From: Daphnia pulex
Taxonomy: Eukaryota > Arthropoda > Branchiopoda > Diplostraca > Daphniidae
DNA length: 64,000 nt
Direction of reading: 5' to 3'
Assembly (NCBI RefSeq): GCF_021134715.1
Contig: NC_060028.1
Coordinates: 2,316,501-2,380,500 of the forward strand
Shown piece after piece: positions 1 to 12,473 of this stretch. Position 1 is the first letter of the stretch. Each line of letters begins with the position of its first letter. Under the pieces are notes generated by a model. It did not search any database, was not told the origin of the DNA, and worked only from the letters and a program-made list of their open reading frames with translations. The position numbers were made by a program, and so were the translations under genes.

Positions 1-3000
1 AAGGCGAGCGCAACTTCCACATCTTCTATCAACTTCTGGCCGGAGCCGATGATGCCCTTTTGGAGAAACTGTCACTCAAGAGGGACCCTAGTCACTACGT
101 CTACCTTAAACAGGTAAACTATTTGACTCTTACACGCATTCTTTTGAAATAAATGATATACATTTATTCTACGAACGCAGGGCGATAGTTCGAAGGTGAG
201 CGGAGTCGACGACGCCGAGGGCTTCAAAACTGTCAGGGAGGCTCTCCAAGTCATGGAAATCGGAGATGAAGAGCAACAGGCCCTTTACCTTCTCTTGTCC
301 GTCATCATCCACCTGGGAAACATCGAGTTTGCCAGCGGAGACGGCGGCCGGGCTAGAATCACCAACCCAGACTTGGTTTCTACCATCGCCAAGGTGTGGA
401 TTCTTATTTTTCTACCTGGTGGAAAGAAACCTGTTTCCGCTACGCCCTTTTCTTATACAAGTTCTTTTCGTTACTTTTCTTTATTTATTTTTTTTGATAC
501 GCCAAATTTCAGTTACTTCAATGCCCCGAAGAGAAACTGGTGAAAGCCTTGCTGAATAAAACGATTGAAGCTCGGGATGATGTTGTGGTTTCACCGATGG
601 CCCGCGACGAAGCCGTCAAAGCCCGCGACGCCCTATCCAAATCCGTCTACGAGCGCATGTTCACTTGGCTGGTCCAGCGGCTCAATCGATCCCTCCAATC
701 GTCCTGGGAGGTCAAGAAGAAATACGTGCTCGGCATTTTAGACATTTACGGCTTTGAGATCTTTCAGTCCAACAGTTTCGAGCAGCTGTGCATCAATTAC
801 TGCAACGAGAAGCTTCAGCAGCTCTTTATCGAGCTGACGCTCAAATCTGAACAGGACGAATATCGCCGCGAGGGCATCGCCTGGGAACCCGTTACCTATT
901 TCGATAACAAGATCATCTGTGACCTTATTGAAGAAAAACACAAGGGTATAAAAGTCAAACATCGATCCTTGTTAGACTCTCCTAAACTGAGAAATTCTTT
1001 TCTATACATACATCTATAGGTATTATTTCCATCATGGACGAGGAATGTCTAGTGCCCGGGGAGACGAATGACAAAACATTCCTCAACAAGATGGACAAGC
1101 TGCTGAGCGACCACCCACATTACCTGAGCCATGCCAAAGGTGACAACAAAATGAAGAAAACCATTGAACGCGAAGAATTCCGTCTGCTCCACTACGCCGG
1201 CGAGGTCACCTACAACGTCAAGGGCTTTTTGGAGAAAAACAACGATCTTTTGTATCGTGACTTGAAGGACGCCATGATTTCATCTTCCAACCTTATCACG
1301 AAAGATGTACATATTTATTTGGTTTTTCTATTCCACGTCACCTGTATCTGATTTGAACTGGACATTTTTTTTTTTTTTCTATCTGTCAGGTTTTCACGGC
1401 AAGCGAACTGAGTAGCAAGAAACGTCCGGATACAGCCGCTTCACAATTCAAGACCAGTTTGGCCCGGCTAGTCGAAATTTTGATTAGTAAGGAACCGTCT
1501 TACATTCGTTGCATCAAACCCAACGATGTCAAGAAATCCAGCATGTTTGAAACGGGCATTGTCACCCATCAGGTATCATCTAAAAAAAATCGATTAAAGT
1601 AAACAATTCCAATAAAATTGTTGTTATTTTTTTTATCAGGTGAAATATTTGGGTTTAGTGGAGAATTTGCGAGTCCGCCGCGCTGGATTCGCTTATCGAC
1701 GACCTTACGAAGCCTTTTTGAATCGCTATAAAAGCCTGTGTCCCGATACTTGGCCCCAACCGAAAGGAGATCCTAAAAGCGCCGTTCAGACACTTGTCAA
1801 CCATCTTAAGGTAAATAATCATCCCAAAAAATGTTATTCTAGGTACGTATAAAAATTTCATGTTCATTTTTTACCGTTTGATGCAGTATGGCGAAAATGA
1901 TTACCGTATGGGTCTGACCAAAATATTCATCCGGCTGCCCAAGACCTTGTTTGAGACGGAGGACGCCTTCCAGCGGAGGAAGAACGAGCTGGCAAGCCTG
2001 ATTCAGGCCAAATACAAGGGCATCCTTCAACGGCGCAAATACTTGGCTATTCGCCTTCGCATTATCCGCGTCCAGGTAATTCATATTTAACAAATTCCCT
2101 CGACATTTTCCAAAATTCAATTATTCATTTTCTTTTAGGCTATGATCCGCCGTTTCCTGGCAAAGCGCCGAGCCAATAAACGTCGCTGGGCAGTACAGGT
2201 GATCCGTCACTTCATTAATGGCTTCATGAAGCGCAATGAGCCTTTGAATTCGGCCAACGAGAAATTCCTCGGATTCGTCCGGTTCCACTACTTGATGCGT
2301 TTGACCAAGAAACTGCCGGAATCGATTATGGACAAGTCCTGGTCCGACGCACCTGCCAGTTGCCAAGAGGTTTCCTTCACTTCATTTTATTTTGATAGTA
2401 ATTCGTGTCAATTATAAAATTGAATTGTTCAATGTAGGCAAATGATATATTGCGATCCATGTACATGAAGTGGATGGTTGGGCGTTATTGCAAGAACATC
2501 GCGCCTGCTCGTAAACGTCAATTTGAATTGAAAGTTTTGGCTGAAGCGGTATTCAAAAGTAAGTTTTACAACACAGTGCTCAGTATTATTCGAATTAATT
2601 TATCGGCTTTATCGCTTCATAAACAGACAACAAAAAGAGTTATCAGGAAAGCATTTCCAAGTGGTTCGTCGACTGCCGCTTGTCGACTGAGCAGCAAGGT
2701 CCTTTCCGTTCCATTTTCGAAGCCAATGTCAAATCACAAGGCGAAACGATTTTGGTATTATTACGCTTACACTTTTTGTATAGTTAAAATCCCCCGAGGC
2801 TATAAGTTTCAATTGATTTTCATTTTCTGCAGTACTCGGCTCCGGTCAAGAAATTCGATCGTCATGGCTACAAAGAACGCGAACGCTACCTGGCACTTAC
2901 CAAATCGGCCGTCTATTTGCTGGATGCGAAAGATTGCAAGATCAAGCACCGCTTGACATTTAACGATATCACCGGCATAACCGTAACCAATAGTCAAGAT

Positions 3001-3483
3001 AATTTAATTGTGGTGCGAATTCCCGAGGATGACAAAAAAGACAAAGGTGACCTGATCCTCGAGTGTCGTAACTTGATCGTAAGTTGATTTTTATTTTCTG
3101 CGCGTTTTATTACATGCGCAACTATTGCGTGACTTGTTAAAAATATAATTTTTTTTTTAGGAAGCACTCACCTGGATTGTGGATACCTGCAACAAACGTG
3201 ACATCATTCGATTTGAATCCGCAACGTCGTAATAACATACAAATGATTTCACAAATTGTCCTTTTATCTAATTGGAATTCTTGAATTATGTTTAACCAGG
3301 TTGACGCACCATATCGCCAAGGGTAAACCTGGTACCATTGAAATTACCCACGGTGGACCAGTCACAGGCATTGCTAAAGGCAAAAATGGTCATTTGATGG
3401 TGGTGAGTTAATTTTTTTTTTAAATAATCAATTTTAGTTAAATAATAAATGTTCATCGTGATGCATTTTAGGCTGCGTCATAA
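1..3483 (+). CDS. Class I unconventional myosin, Myo1C type (5' truncated by window edge)
   Basis: Actin-based membrane motor. Fourteen visible exons: 1-113, 181-393, 513-945, 1020-1306, 1390-1572, 1640-1810, 1887-2075, 2139-2369, 2438-2558, 2627-2754, 2833-3078, 3161-3228, 3300-3402, 3472-3483. All phases agree and give 831 residues. Family myosins run near 1,000-1,050 residues, so roughly the first 200, including the P-loop, lie outside. Seen: the relay region ([20 protein letters not shown]), the converter-proximal [12 protein letters not shown]-type segments ([16 protein letters not shown], then [20 protein letters not shown]), and a C-terminal TH1 lipid-binding tail. Recalled vertebrate MYO1C resembles the RRWAVQVIR neck, the WKYCRSI-like tail (here [10 protein letters not shown]) and the KNGHL C terminus. 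Orthology to Drosophila Myo61F is inferred. The last exon codes only AAS before the stop. Confidence 0.93.
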
Positions 3484-4239
3484 CACACAACGGTTTCATC
3501 AATACTGTTGGGTGGCAAGAGGAGAAAGGACGCGTGACAGTTATTCAAATAGATGAAGAAGACATTCCCATATTTTTTAATGGTTCATTTTTGTTGATTA
3601 CTATTTTTGAGAGAAGACAAGCAAAGGACTCGGAGCTTTGAAGCTGTGTTTGGCTTTAAAGCTTTGTGCCGTGATTTGGTCAAGTATATTTACAAGTTAC
3701 AATCAATAATCGTGATTCGGAATTCCAGCAGCTAGTCTCGTCAACCTGGTATACATATGATAATAGCACATAAAATCCTAAACATATTTTGGTTAGATTG
3801 TTTATATAAAGGGGGAAATTATTGTATATGTTATGTTGAATTTATGTGCATTTCGAAGTCGATAACATGGAACCCTTATCAATTAATTCAAGTTTTATTT
3901 TATTTTGATGCAGTATATGCAATTCAATCATTCAATGTATGCAGTATCCTAACTAAAATCGTAAATATGGCAAGCAGTTCGTTACAGCAAGTTGTTCGTG
4001 TCACATTTCACGGCAAACGTAAAGTGATGACGCAAGCTACAAAGAGTGGCCAGTTTTGTAGTGTGAAATAATTTTTTGCCCAATATCAGGTTTTAGCCAA
4101 AAAGCAATCATTTGGGCGGAGGGGCCGCGGCCTTGACCTTCTAGGAAAATTCTATATGGACGTCCATGTAAAAACAAACAAAAAAAAGTTCCAATTCTGC
4201 GAGGTGCACAACAAATCTACCTTACTAACTTTTTTAATA
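3484..4239. other. 3' flank of the myosin gene; no gene seen
   Basis: Likely myosin 3' UTR followed by AT-rich intergenic sequence. A 104-codon open frame at 3757-4071 has no recognisable domain and no splice support, so it is not called. Confidence 0.5.
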
Positions 4240-4512
4240 ATACAACGAAAATGATGGGTCTATGACGTTTGACGTCTATATGATAAGCGCCACAGTATAT
4301 TTCGTGTGTCCATATAATTAATTTGCGTAAGTGCTGCAACGAATTATATATAATTCGTCATTGTCAATCAATAACACATGCACAAATACAATTCTCTTAG
4401 TTACTTTTAAAACAGAAATTAATTTAAATAGTAATGCAAATGGTGAATTGAACAATACAATACAATACAGTAATGACTCCCGACCGTTTTTGGCTACACG
4501 CAGGCCTACCTT

Positions 4513-6040
4513 TCAGGATGTTCCCTTGCCAGCACTTTGAAACTCGTAGATGATAAGAAGATACGAGAAAATAATCTCCAAAGTCTAAATAAATAATTTG
4601 GTTAATAATAAAAACTATTTTCTATTCAATGCGTATTGCCAATTTACTGGAATGATAAGTCTTTTGGACAAAGACAAAACTCCTTTAAGACTATGCCTTT
4701 CTAGATTTTTGCTAATCTGTGATATTTCGATTATGTAGGAAGTGATCTGTTAAAGCAATGTAATATTATTAATTCAAATACCAAAGAAATAATGATCTAG
4801 AAAACAATATTCCCGACGGTACCTTATTACATTCGCTCGAATTCCCTTCGTTTCTAGTGTCCCGTAAGCTGCGAAGAACAGTTATACATTCAGTCGTCTA
4901 TTTCAAGATAAGGCGATTAAATGTATCAATAGGTTTTAAATACGAAATAGTATAATTACAATTTCTCGAATCTGATCACTCGTATGGCAAATGAGCCAAA
5001 AACGCAAAAAGGCTTCAATAACGTCGCAGCCGCCCCAGCAAAACACAACCACGTTACCACGTTTATAAAACTCGATGATGTAGTAAGAAGAAGTGAGCAT
5101 TGTGAGAAATGTCAGAAAACTGTTTATCGCCAAAACGGCACTAAAGTGACGATGAAGTTGGTCAGCCGCCAAATAAAGTTGTTTCAGAGAACGCAGGTGC
5201 CAAAAGGTCAGTAGAACTGCAGTTCGACTTGGAACTGTACCATTTCCCACCATTAAATAAAGCAACTTTAAGTTTGCAATTAACTTCCTGGTGTAGAAAA
5301 TGTATAGTTGTCCGCAAATGATGAATAACCAAACAGGTAGCACAGTTAAACTGTTTTACAACAATATTGAATTATTTGGAGAATATAGTCATGACATATG
5401 GATTGTGATTGTGAACCTACCAATGGTTTGAAAAGATTTTAATCAAATCCTGGAGAATATACAGCGGCCAATGGTCGATGTAATTTCATATAAAAGGAAA
5501 ATGTCCAGTTTAAAACAAACTATGAAAAATAACGTGAACGTACACAGTTATGCATCAAATAGCTTTGTTAAATTTTTTAAAAGAGAATCAAACCATAAAC
5601 AACATGTAGATAAGGCCAAACAAGGAATATCGTTTTATTGGCGATAAGCTTGGTCGTTTAAATTGTAAATCGACGAACTCCAGGGTTTCCAAAAACAATG
5701 TCACTGATGGCCAGATTTTAAATACCAAACTAAGGTGAACAATTATATCTGAGACTAGCTGGATAAGTCGATACAGATCATCAACGAGAACCTCGATCAA
5801 TATATCGACATTTATTTTCTGGCTACTGAAAAAAAATTCAATTATTTGGCTGCGCCTAACAAATGTGTAGATGTTGCTCTGAATAGCCAAAATGAGCAGG
5901 AAAAACGTCCCAGAACGGTAAAGGCGTTGACTCCATTGTGAATCGAGATTCTGATTCGCAAAGACACCCACAATTTTAAGTAAAGCAATTAATGGCGATA
6001 AAGCCAAGCGGAGAAACCGATCTCTCAGTGTTGCTGCCAT
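4513..6040 (-). pseudogene. Gustatory receptor copy A, frameshifted
   Basis: Exons on the complement, 5' to 3': 6040-5594, 5519-5421, 5350-4960, 4897-4823, 4746-4648, 4584-4513. Five of the six match copies B and C in length and phase. The second exon is 99 bp instead of 110: an 11-bp deletion puts the reading frame into a TAA before the next splice donor. The rest would encode a seven-transmembrane chemoreceptor ending in SYLLIIYEF. Either this is a recent pseudogene or an unusual splice form rescues it; I favour a pseudogene. Confidence 0.78.
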
Positions 6041-6386
6041 AATTTCACTTGACTAAGTGCATGCCGAACATTATATTGTATGGACTTTTCATGAAAAATA
6101 ATGGTTCAAACTCTACGAGTTGCGCACCAAATCTATATAGCTACCTTTTTCAATAATACCACGAAAATGATGGAGCAATGACGTCTAACGTAGATATTTT
6201 ATAAGCGCCACACTATATTTCACGTGTCCATATAATTAATTTGCGTATGTGATGTGCCGCAACAATAATATGTGCATCACAAGTGCACAAATACAATTTT
6301 CTTAGTTACTTAAACAGGAATTAATTCAACAATAGGGGGCAAATGGTAATGCCTCCCGTCCATTTTCGGTTGCACGCAGGTACTTT

Positions 6387-7933
6387 TCAGGAAGTTCCCT
6401 CGCCAGCACTTTTAAACTGGTAGATGATAAGAAGATACGTGAAAATAATCTCCAAAGTCTAAATAAATAATTTGGTTTATAAAAACTATTATCTATTCAA
6501 TGCGTATTGCCAATTTACTGGAATGATAAGACTTTTGGACAAAGGCAAAACCCCTTTAAGACTATGCCTATCTAGATTTTTGCTCATCTGTGATATTTCG
6601 ATTATGTAGGAAGTGATCTGTTATACCAATGTAATATTATTGATTCAAATACTAATAAGAAATATATAATGATCTAGAAACCAATATTCTCGGTACCTTA
6701 TTACACACGCTCGAATTCCCTTCGTTTCTAGTGTCCCGTAAGCTGCGAAGAACAGTAATACATTCAGTCGTCTATTTCAAGATAAGACAGTTAAATGTTT
6801 GAATAGGTTTTTAAAAATACAAAATGATATAATTACAGTTTCTCGAATCTGATCACTCGTATGGCAAATGAGCCAAAAACGCAAAAAGGCTTCAAAAACG
6901 TCGCTGCAACTCCAGCAAACCACAATCACGTTACCACGTTTATAAAACTCGATAATGTAGTAAGAAGAAGTGAACATTGTGACAAATGTCAGGAAACAGT
7001 TTATCGCCAAAACGGCACTAAAGTGACGATGAAGTAGCTCAGCCGCCAAATAAAGTTGTTTCAGATGACGCAGGTTCGAAAAGGTCCGCTGAACTGCAGT
7101 TCCACTTGGAACTGTAGCATTTCCCACCATTAAATAAAGCAACTTTAAGTTTGCAATTAACTTCCTGGTGTAGAAAATATATAGTTGTCCGCAAATGATG
7201 AATAACCAAACAGGTAGCACAGTTAAACTGTTTTACAACAATATTGAATTATTTGGAGAATATAGTCATGACATATGGATTGTGATTGTGAACCTACCAA
7301 AGGTTTGAGAAGATTTTAATCGAATTCTGAAGCATATCTAGCCAATAAGCGAATCGAACTGTATGGTTTAAGTCAGAATGAGTGAATAATATCCAGTTTA
7401 AAATAACCTAAGACAATTAAATTTGTGCAACGAATAGCTTTGTTAAATTTTAAATTTAGCTATAATTAAATTTAAGAGAATCAAACCATAAACATCATGT
7501 AGATTAGGCCAAACAAGGAATATCGTCTTATTGGCGACAAGCTTGGCCGTTCGAAGTGTAAATCGACGGACTCCAGGGTATCCAAAAACAATGTTATCGA
7601 TGGCCAGATTTTAAATACCAAACTAAGATGAACAATTATATCGGAAACAAGTGAAATAAGTCGATACAGATCATCAACGATTTTCTCGATCAATATATCG
7701 ACATTTATTTTCTGGCTACTGAAAAAAAATTCAATTATTTGGCTGCGCCTAACAAATGTGTAGATGTTGCTCTGAATAGCCAAAATGAGCAAGAAAAACG
7801 TCCCAGAACGGTAAAGGCGTTGTCTCCATTGTGAATCGAGATTCTGATTCACAAAAACACCCACAATTTTAAGTAAAGCACTTAAAGGCGATAAAGTCAA
7901 GCGGAGAAACCGATCTCTCAGTGTTGCTGCCAT
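6387..7933 (-). CDS. Gustatory receptor (7tm_7 family), copy B
   Basis: Predicted ligand-gated chemoreceptor of the insect gustatory receptor family, in the plasma membrane. Exons on the complement: 7933-7487, 7407-7298, 7227-6837, 6771-6697, 6617-6519, 6458-6387; phases agree and give 397 residues, a normal length for the family. The protein is a series of hydrophobic segments (for example VWLFIICGQLYIFY) with short loops. The last exon carries TYLLIIYQF, matching the family signature TYhhhhhQF in the last membrane segment. Intron 1 (79 bp) must be spliced, since a TGA follows its donor in frame. The ligand cannot be read from sequence. Daphnia is known to carry an expanded Gr set; assignment to a named Gr is not attempted. 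Confidence 0.88.
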
Positions 7934-8279
7934 AATTTCACTTGACTAAGTGCATGCCGAACATTATATTGTATGGACTTTTCATGAAAAAAAAAAGGGT
8001 TCTAACTCTACGAGTTGCGCACCAAATCTACCTAGTACTACCTTTTTGAATAATACAACGAAAATGATGGGGTAATGATGTCTAACGTAGATATTTTATA
8101 AGCGCCACACTATATTTCATGTGTCCATATAATTAATTTGTATAAGTGCCGCAACAATAACACAACATCACAATTGCACAAATACAATTTTCTTAGTTAC
8201 TTAAGCAGAAATTAATTCAACAATAGTATGCAAATGGTAATGCCTCCCGTCCATTTTCGGTTGCTCGCAGGCCTACCTT

Positions 8280-9801
8280 TCAGGATGTTCCCTTGCCAGC
8301 ACTTTGAAACTCGTAGATGATAAGAAGATACGAGAAAATAATCTCCAAAGTCTAAATAAATAATTTGGTTAATAATAAAAACTATTTTCTATTCAATGCG
8401 TATTGCCAATTTACTGGGATGATAAGACTTTTGGTCAAAGGCAAAACCCCTTTAAGGCTATGCCTATCTAGATTTTTGCTCATCTGTGATATTTCGATTA
8501 TGAAGGAAGTAATCTGTCAAACCAATGTAATATTATTAATTCAATTACTAAAGAAATAATGATCTAGAAACCAATATCCTGGTACCTTATTACACTCGCT
8601 CAAATTTCCTTTGTTTCGAGTGTCCGTGTCCCGTAAGCTGCGAAGAACAGTAATACATTCAATCGTCTATTTCAAGATAAGGCGATTAAATGTATGAATA
8701 GGTTTTAAATACGGAAAAATACAATTACAGTTTCTCGAATTTGATCACTCGTATGGCAAATGAGCCAAAAACGCAAAAAGGCTTCAAGAACGTCGCTGCT
8801 GCTCCAGCAAAGCACAGTCACGTTACCAAGTTTATAACACTCGATGATGTAGTAAGAAGAAGTGAGCATTGTGACAAATGTCAAAAAACAGTTTACCGCC
8901 AAAACGGTACTAAAGTGACGATGAAGTTGGTCAGCCGCCAAATAAAGTTGTTTCAGAGAACGCAGGTGCCAAAAGGTCAGTAGAACTGCAGTTCGACTTG
9001 GAACTGTAGCATTTCTCACCATGAAATAAAGCAACTTTAAGTTGGTAATCATCTTTCTTATGTAGAAAATATATAGCTGACCGCAAATTATGAATAACCA
9101 AACAGGTATCGCAGTTAAACTGTTTAACAACAATATTTAATTATTTGAAGAATATAGACAAAAGGATTGTGATCGTGAACATACCACAGGTTTGAGAAAA
9201 TTTTAATCGAATTCTGGAGCATACTCAGCCAATAAGCCAATCGAACCGGATGGTTTAATTCCCAATAAGTGGAAAATATCCAATTTAAAACAACCTTTGA
9301 AAAATAACGTTGCGCACCGAATAGCTTTGTTAAATGTTTTAAAGAGAAACTAACCATAAACAGCATGTAGAAAAGGCCAAACCAGGAATATCGTTTTATC
9401 GGCGACAAGCTAGGCCGTTGGAATTGTGAATCGACGGACTCCAGGGTCTCCAAAAACAATGTCACTGATGGCCAGATTTTAAATACCAAACTAAGGTGAA
9501 CAATTGCATCGGAAACTAGTGAGCTAAGCAGAGTCAGTTCACTAACGAGAACCTCGATCAATTTATTGACATTTATTTCCTGGCTGCCGAAAAGAAAATC
9601 AATTATTTGGCTGCCCCTGACGAATATATAAATGTTGCTCTGGATAGCCAAAATGAGCAAGAAAAACGTCCCAGAACGGTAAAGGCGTTTTCTCCGCTGT
9701 GAATCAAGATTCTTATTCACAAAAACCCCCAAAATTTTAAGTAAAGCACATAAAGGCGATAAAGCCAAGCGGAGAAACCGATCGCTCAGTGTTTCTGCCA
9801 T
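8280..9801 (-). CDS. Gustatory receptor (7tm_7 family), copy C
   Basis: Same six-exon structure as copy B: 9801-9355, 9294-9185, 9119-8729, 8666-8586, 8513-8415, 8351-8280, giving 399 residues. Start is placed at the second of two adjacent ATGs (9801) because this aligns with copies A and B; 9804 is also possible. Exon 4 carries two extra codons (Asp-Thr) relative to the other copies. The TM7 signature is degenerate: SYLLIIYEF rather than TYLLIIYQF. The 60-bp first intron lacks stops and is a multiple of three, so retention would add 20 residues in frame. Confidence 0.86.
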
Positions 9802-9850
9802 CATTTCACTTGACTAAGTGCATGCCGAACAATGAAAAAAAATGTTCTAA

Positions 9851-10561
9851 TTCTACGAGTTGCGCACCAATCTATACCTTTACTAATATACTAATAAGAA
9901 AATGATGACGACGCTGTGACGTCTATATAAGCGGCATAGAATATTTCATGCGCCAATCATTAATTTGCGCCTTTTGGAGCGGGTACATAATCATAATAGG
10001 AAGTTTTAATTCGACGCCCATTTCCCTCCCGAACAAGTCGATGGTGAGACATGTTGCTGTTGACAATAAGCCATGGGGTTCGCACGGAACTGAGCGATTG
10101 GTCCTTGTTTCACACGTCGTTCAATGTAACAACATGAAACGTGTATCCAACCCCTAACGAACGCCGAACGAACGAGTCGAGAAAGAAGACCATAACAAGT
10201 CGGGAAAATATTTCCTTGGGTGAAAAAAACAAAACAATAAATTTTGAATTTCAACATCTATCGCCTGAAACTAAGTCAGATTATTCAGCGTAGCTGCCAA
10301 AGCCAAAATAAGATGTTCAACGAACAAGTCAAATATTTTCCAGAGCTGCCCTAATAAGGTGAGAACAGAACATGCATATTGGTCTCCACCCAAAAGTACT
10401 AGGAAATGCAGCAACAAAGAAGCCTGACCTCTTTTTGTTAACTCGGAGCATTTAAAAAAAAAAGTGTGTGTGAAGAACGCAACGGTAAAAATGTTCTAGC
10501 CATCAAAAGACGTTTTGTCGTTATTCGCCAAACTCACTTCTGTGGAAGCGCATGTTCTGAA
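9851..10561. other. Intergenic between the receptor array and the first LPMO gene
   Basis: Contains the upstream flank of receptor copy C and the probable promoter and 5' UTR of the LPMO gene. Short open frames near 9,950-10,260 on both strands show no domain or splice support. Confidence 0.5.
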
Positions 10562-12065
10562 ATGAATCTCCCGATTATTGCGCTACCGCTCCTTGCTGCG
10601 TCATTCGTCTTTCAGGTAAATAAGAACTTCAATATTTATTTTTAAATTCATTGTTGCGAAAACCATCTTTCGTTAATTTTAATTAATTTTAATTTAATTA
10701 TTTTTTATTTGTGTGTAATTACATGTAGATTGGACAAGTCATTTGTCATGGACGTCTAATGGATCCTCCATCTAGAAACGCAATGTGGAGATTTGGTTTC
10801 CCCAATCCAGTTGACGTGAAAGATAATGAACTTTGGTGCGGAGGGCAAACAGGTATTAGCTGTTTGTTTTAAAATACTACATTTAGACAATTTAATACAA
10901 AAGGTTTCTACTGTGTACGTTGTACAGTGCTCTGGGATGTTAACGGAGGCAAATGCGGTGTTTGCGGTGACCCGTGGAATGAGACCCAACCTCGCGCTCA
11001 CGAAATTGGAGGACACTATGCAAATGGTCTGCTTGGACGACGTTACACTCCGGGACAAGTCATCGATGTTGAAGTTGAGCTAACTTCAAATCACAAAGGT
11101 CACTTTGAATTGCGGCTCTGTCCGTTATTTGGAAATCAGGCGGTGAATGCCGAAACTGAAAATTGTTTCGATAAGTATGTTACTGGCATGAATGTGTCTT
11201 ATATTTTTTGGTGAATGATTTTTTCACTTAGATTTTATTCTTAGGTACCCACTGTACCTTGAAGGTCAGTCAACTTATAAATTTACGATTCCCGAAGACT
11301 CCGCTAAGCACGCGATATTGAAATATCGCGTCAAACTCCCTAACCAAGTCACCTGTACCGCCTGTGTAATTCAATGGGTTCATTACGCCAGTAAGATCAT
11401 TTCATTAAGCGGACGATTCTGTCTTTACTGAAAACTGTAATTATAACGTGCAGATCATCTCAACGGGACGTGTGATGACGGAACTATGGCGATTGGATGT
11501 GGAAATCAGGAAGTATATCGGAATTGTGCGGATGTGGCAATTATTACAACCACGGGAGGTTTTGAGCCATTCGGAGTGATTCCTACAGTTCCAACCAGTC
11601 AAAATGTTAACCCGTACGCCTTAAAATTATGGAACAAAACTAAAAATGGGGAAATTAAGGAGGAAACTTTGGTTGTCCGGTAGAACAAATATTTTCCCTT
11701 TGAATTCAAAATTCAATGTATATAATTGATGAATTTGTGCTATTTCAAAAAGCTCGCAATATTGCATGGCAATTGGAAAATACCGAAGCATAAGTTACTT
11801 TGATTCGTGGTGCATGAGTAACTGTCTAAAGTACCCGCCAACTTGTCCGGAGCATGCTTGTGAATGCACGTAAGTTTATAATTATTTGACAAAACTAAAC
11901 TGAATTTCGATGTTTTAAGAGTTTTACAATTTCCACAGGTCGAGTTGTGTCCCAAGAAAAGATTTGCCCGAAGATGAACAAGCGGCCGAAGAATTATTTT
12001 GTCAGCATGACTGCATGCAATCCCCTTTCAGTGAAAGATGTTCTCGAATTTGTGATTGTGCTTAA
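10562..12065 (+). CDS. AA15 lytic polysaccharide monooxygenase 1, secreted, with C-terminal cysteine repeats
   Basis: Copper enzyme family that oxidatively cleaves chitin and, in some arthropod members, cellulose. Exons 10562-10615, 10729-10852, 10928-11174, 11245-11390, 11454-11679, 11753-11869, 11939-12065 give 346 residues. Residues 1-24 form a signal peptide, so the mature protein begins HGRLMDPPSRNAMWRFGF; that N-terminal His is half of the family's copper histidine brace. Other family landmarks: DNELWCGG, WDVNGGKCGVCGD, ANGLLGRRYTPGQ, and FELRLCPL. After the catalytic domain come two cysteine-rich repeats (pattern WC-x3-C...PP-x2-CP-x3-C-x-C, about residues 280-346). A digestive or cuticle-turnover role is inference. 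Confidence 0.92.
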
Positions 12066-12473
12066 AGTAGCACCTGTTCAATTCTTATTTACATCTCGGA
12101 AAACTTTTAAAAATCCAAACCAATATTTGCAACCGTTTTTACAGCATTTTAAAATTGGGTAAGTCTTTCAAAAATTACGCAATGTAACAAATATAATAAT
12201 AATAATTCGGAAAATGAAATAACCTCGATGATACAGAAAACTGTTAAGAATTGTTTTCACCGTTCTTTTAAATAAACTTTTTAGCTGGGTTAGACACGCT
12301 GTCAAATAGAGAAAAGAAACGCACGCATTTCATGAAATTGCTATTAAGAAAAATGAAAAGTACCTGAGACTCTTGATAGTTTAACTTTTTTTCCATGTAT
12401 GACTGGCTTTGAAAGTTTATTTTTACAAAACTTATGATTAAGAATGTTGGACTACATCCGGATTTTCACTCAT

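Larger units (their letters stand above)
4240..9850 (-). repeat. Tandem triplication of a gustatory receptor gene unit (about 1.87-1.89 kb period)
   Basis: Three direct repeats include the gene and its 5' flank. The stop codons lie at 4513, 6387 and 8280 (spacing 1,874 and 1,893 bp). The 5' flanks share ACGAGTTGCGCACCAA and CGAAAATGATGG motifs, for example near 6115, 8018 and 9855. All three gene copies are on the minus strand and keep the same six-exon structure, so the array grew by local unequal duplication. Confidence 0.9.

Noticed and set aside
3757-4071. 104-codon plus-strand open frame downstream of the myosin gene
   Set aside because: Low-complexity hydrophobic start, no family similarity, no splice or promoter support; lies in probable 3' flank.
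4984-5214. Plus-strand frames such as MANEPKTQKGFNNVAAAPAKHN, repeated at 8741
   Set aside because: They are antisense to receptor exon 3 and repeat only because the receptor gene is triplicated.
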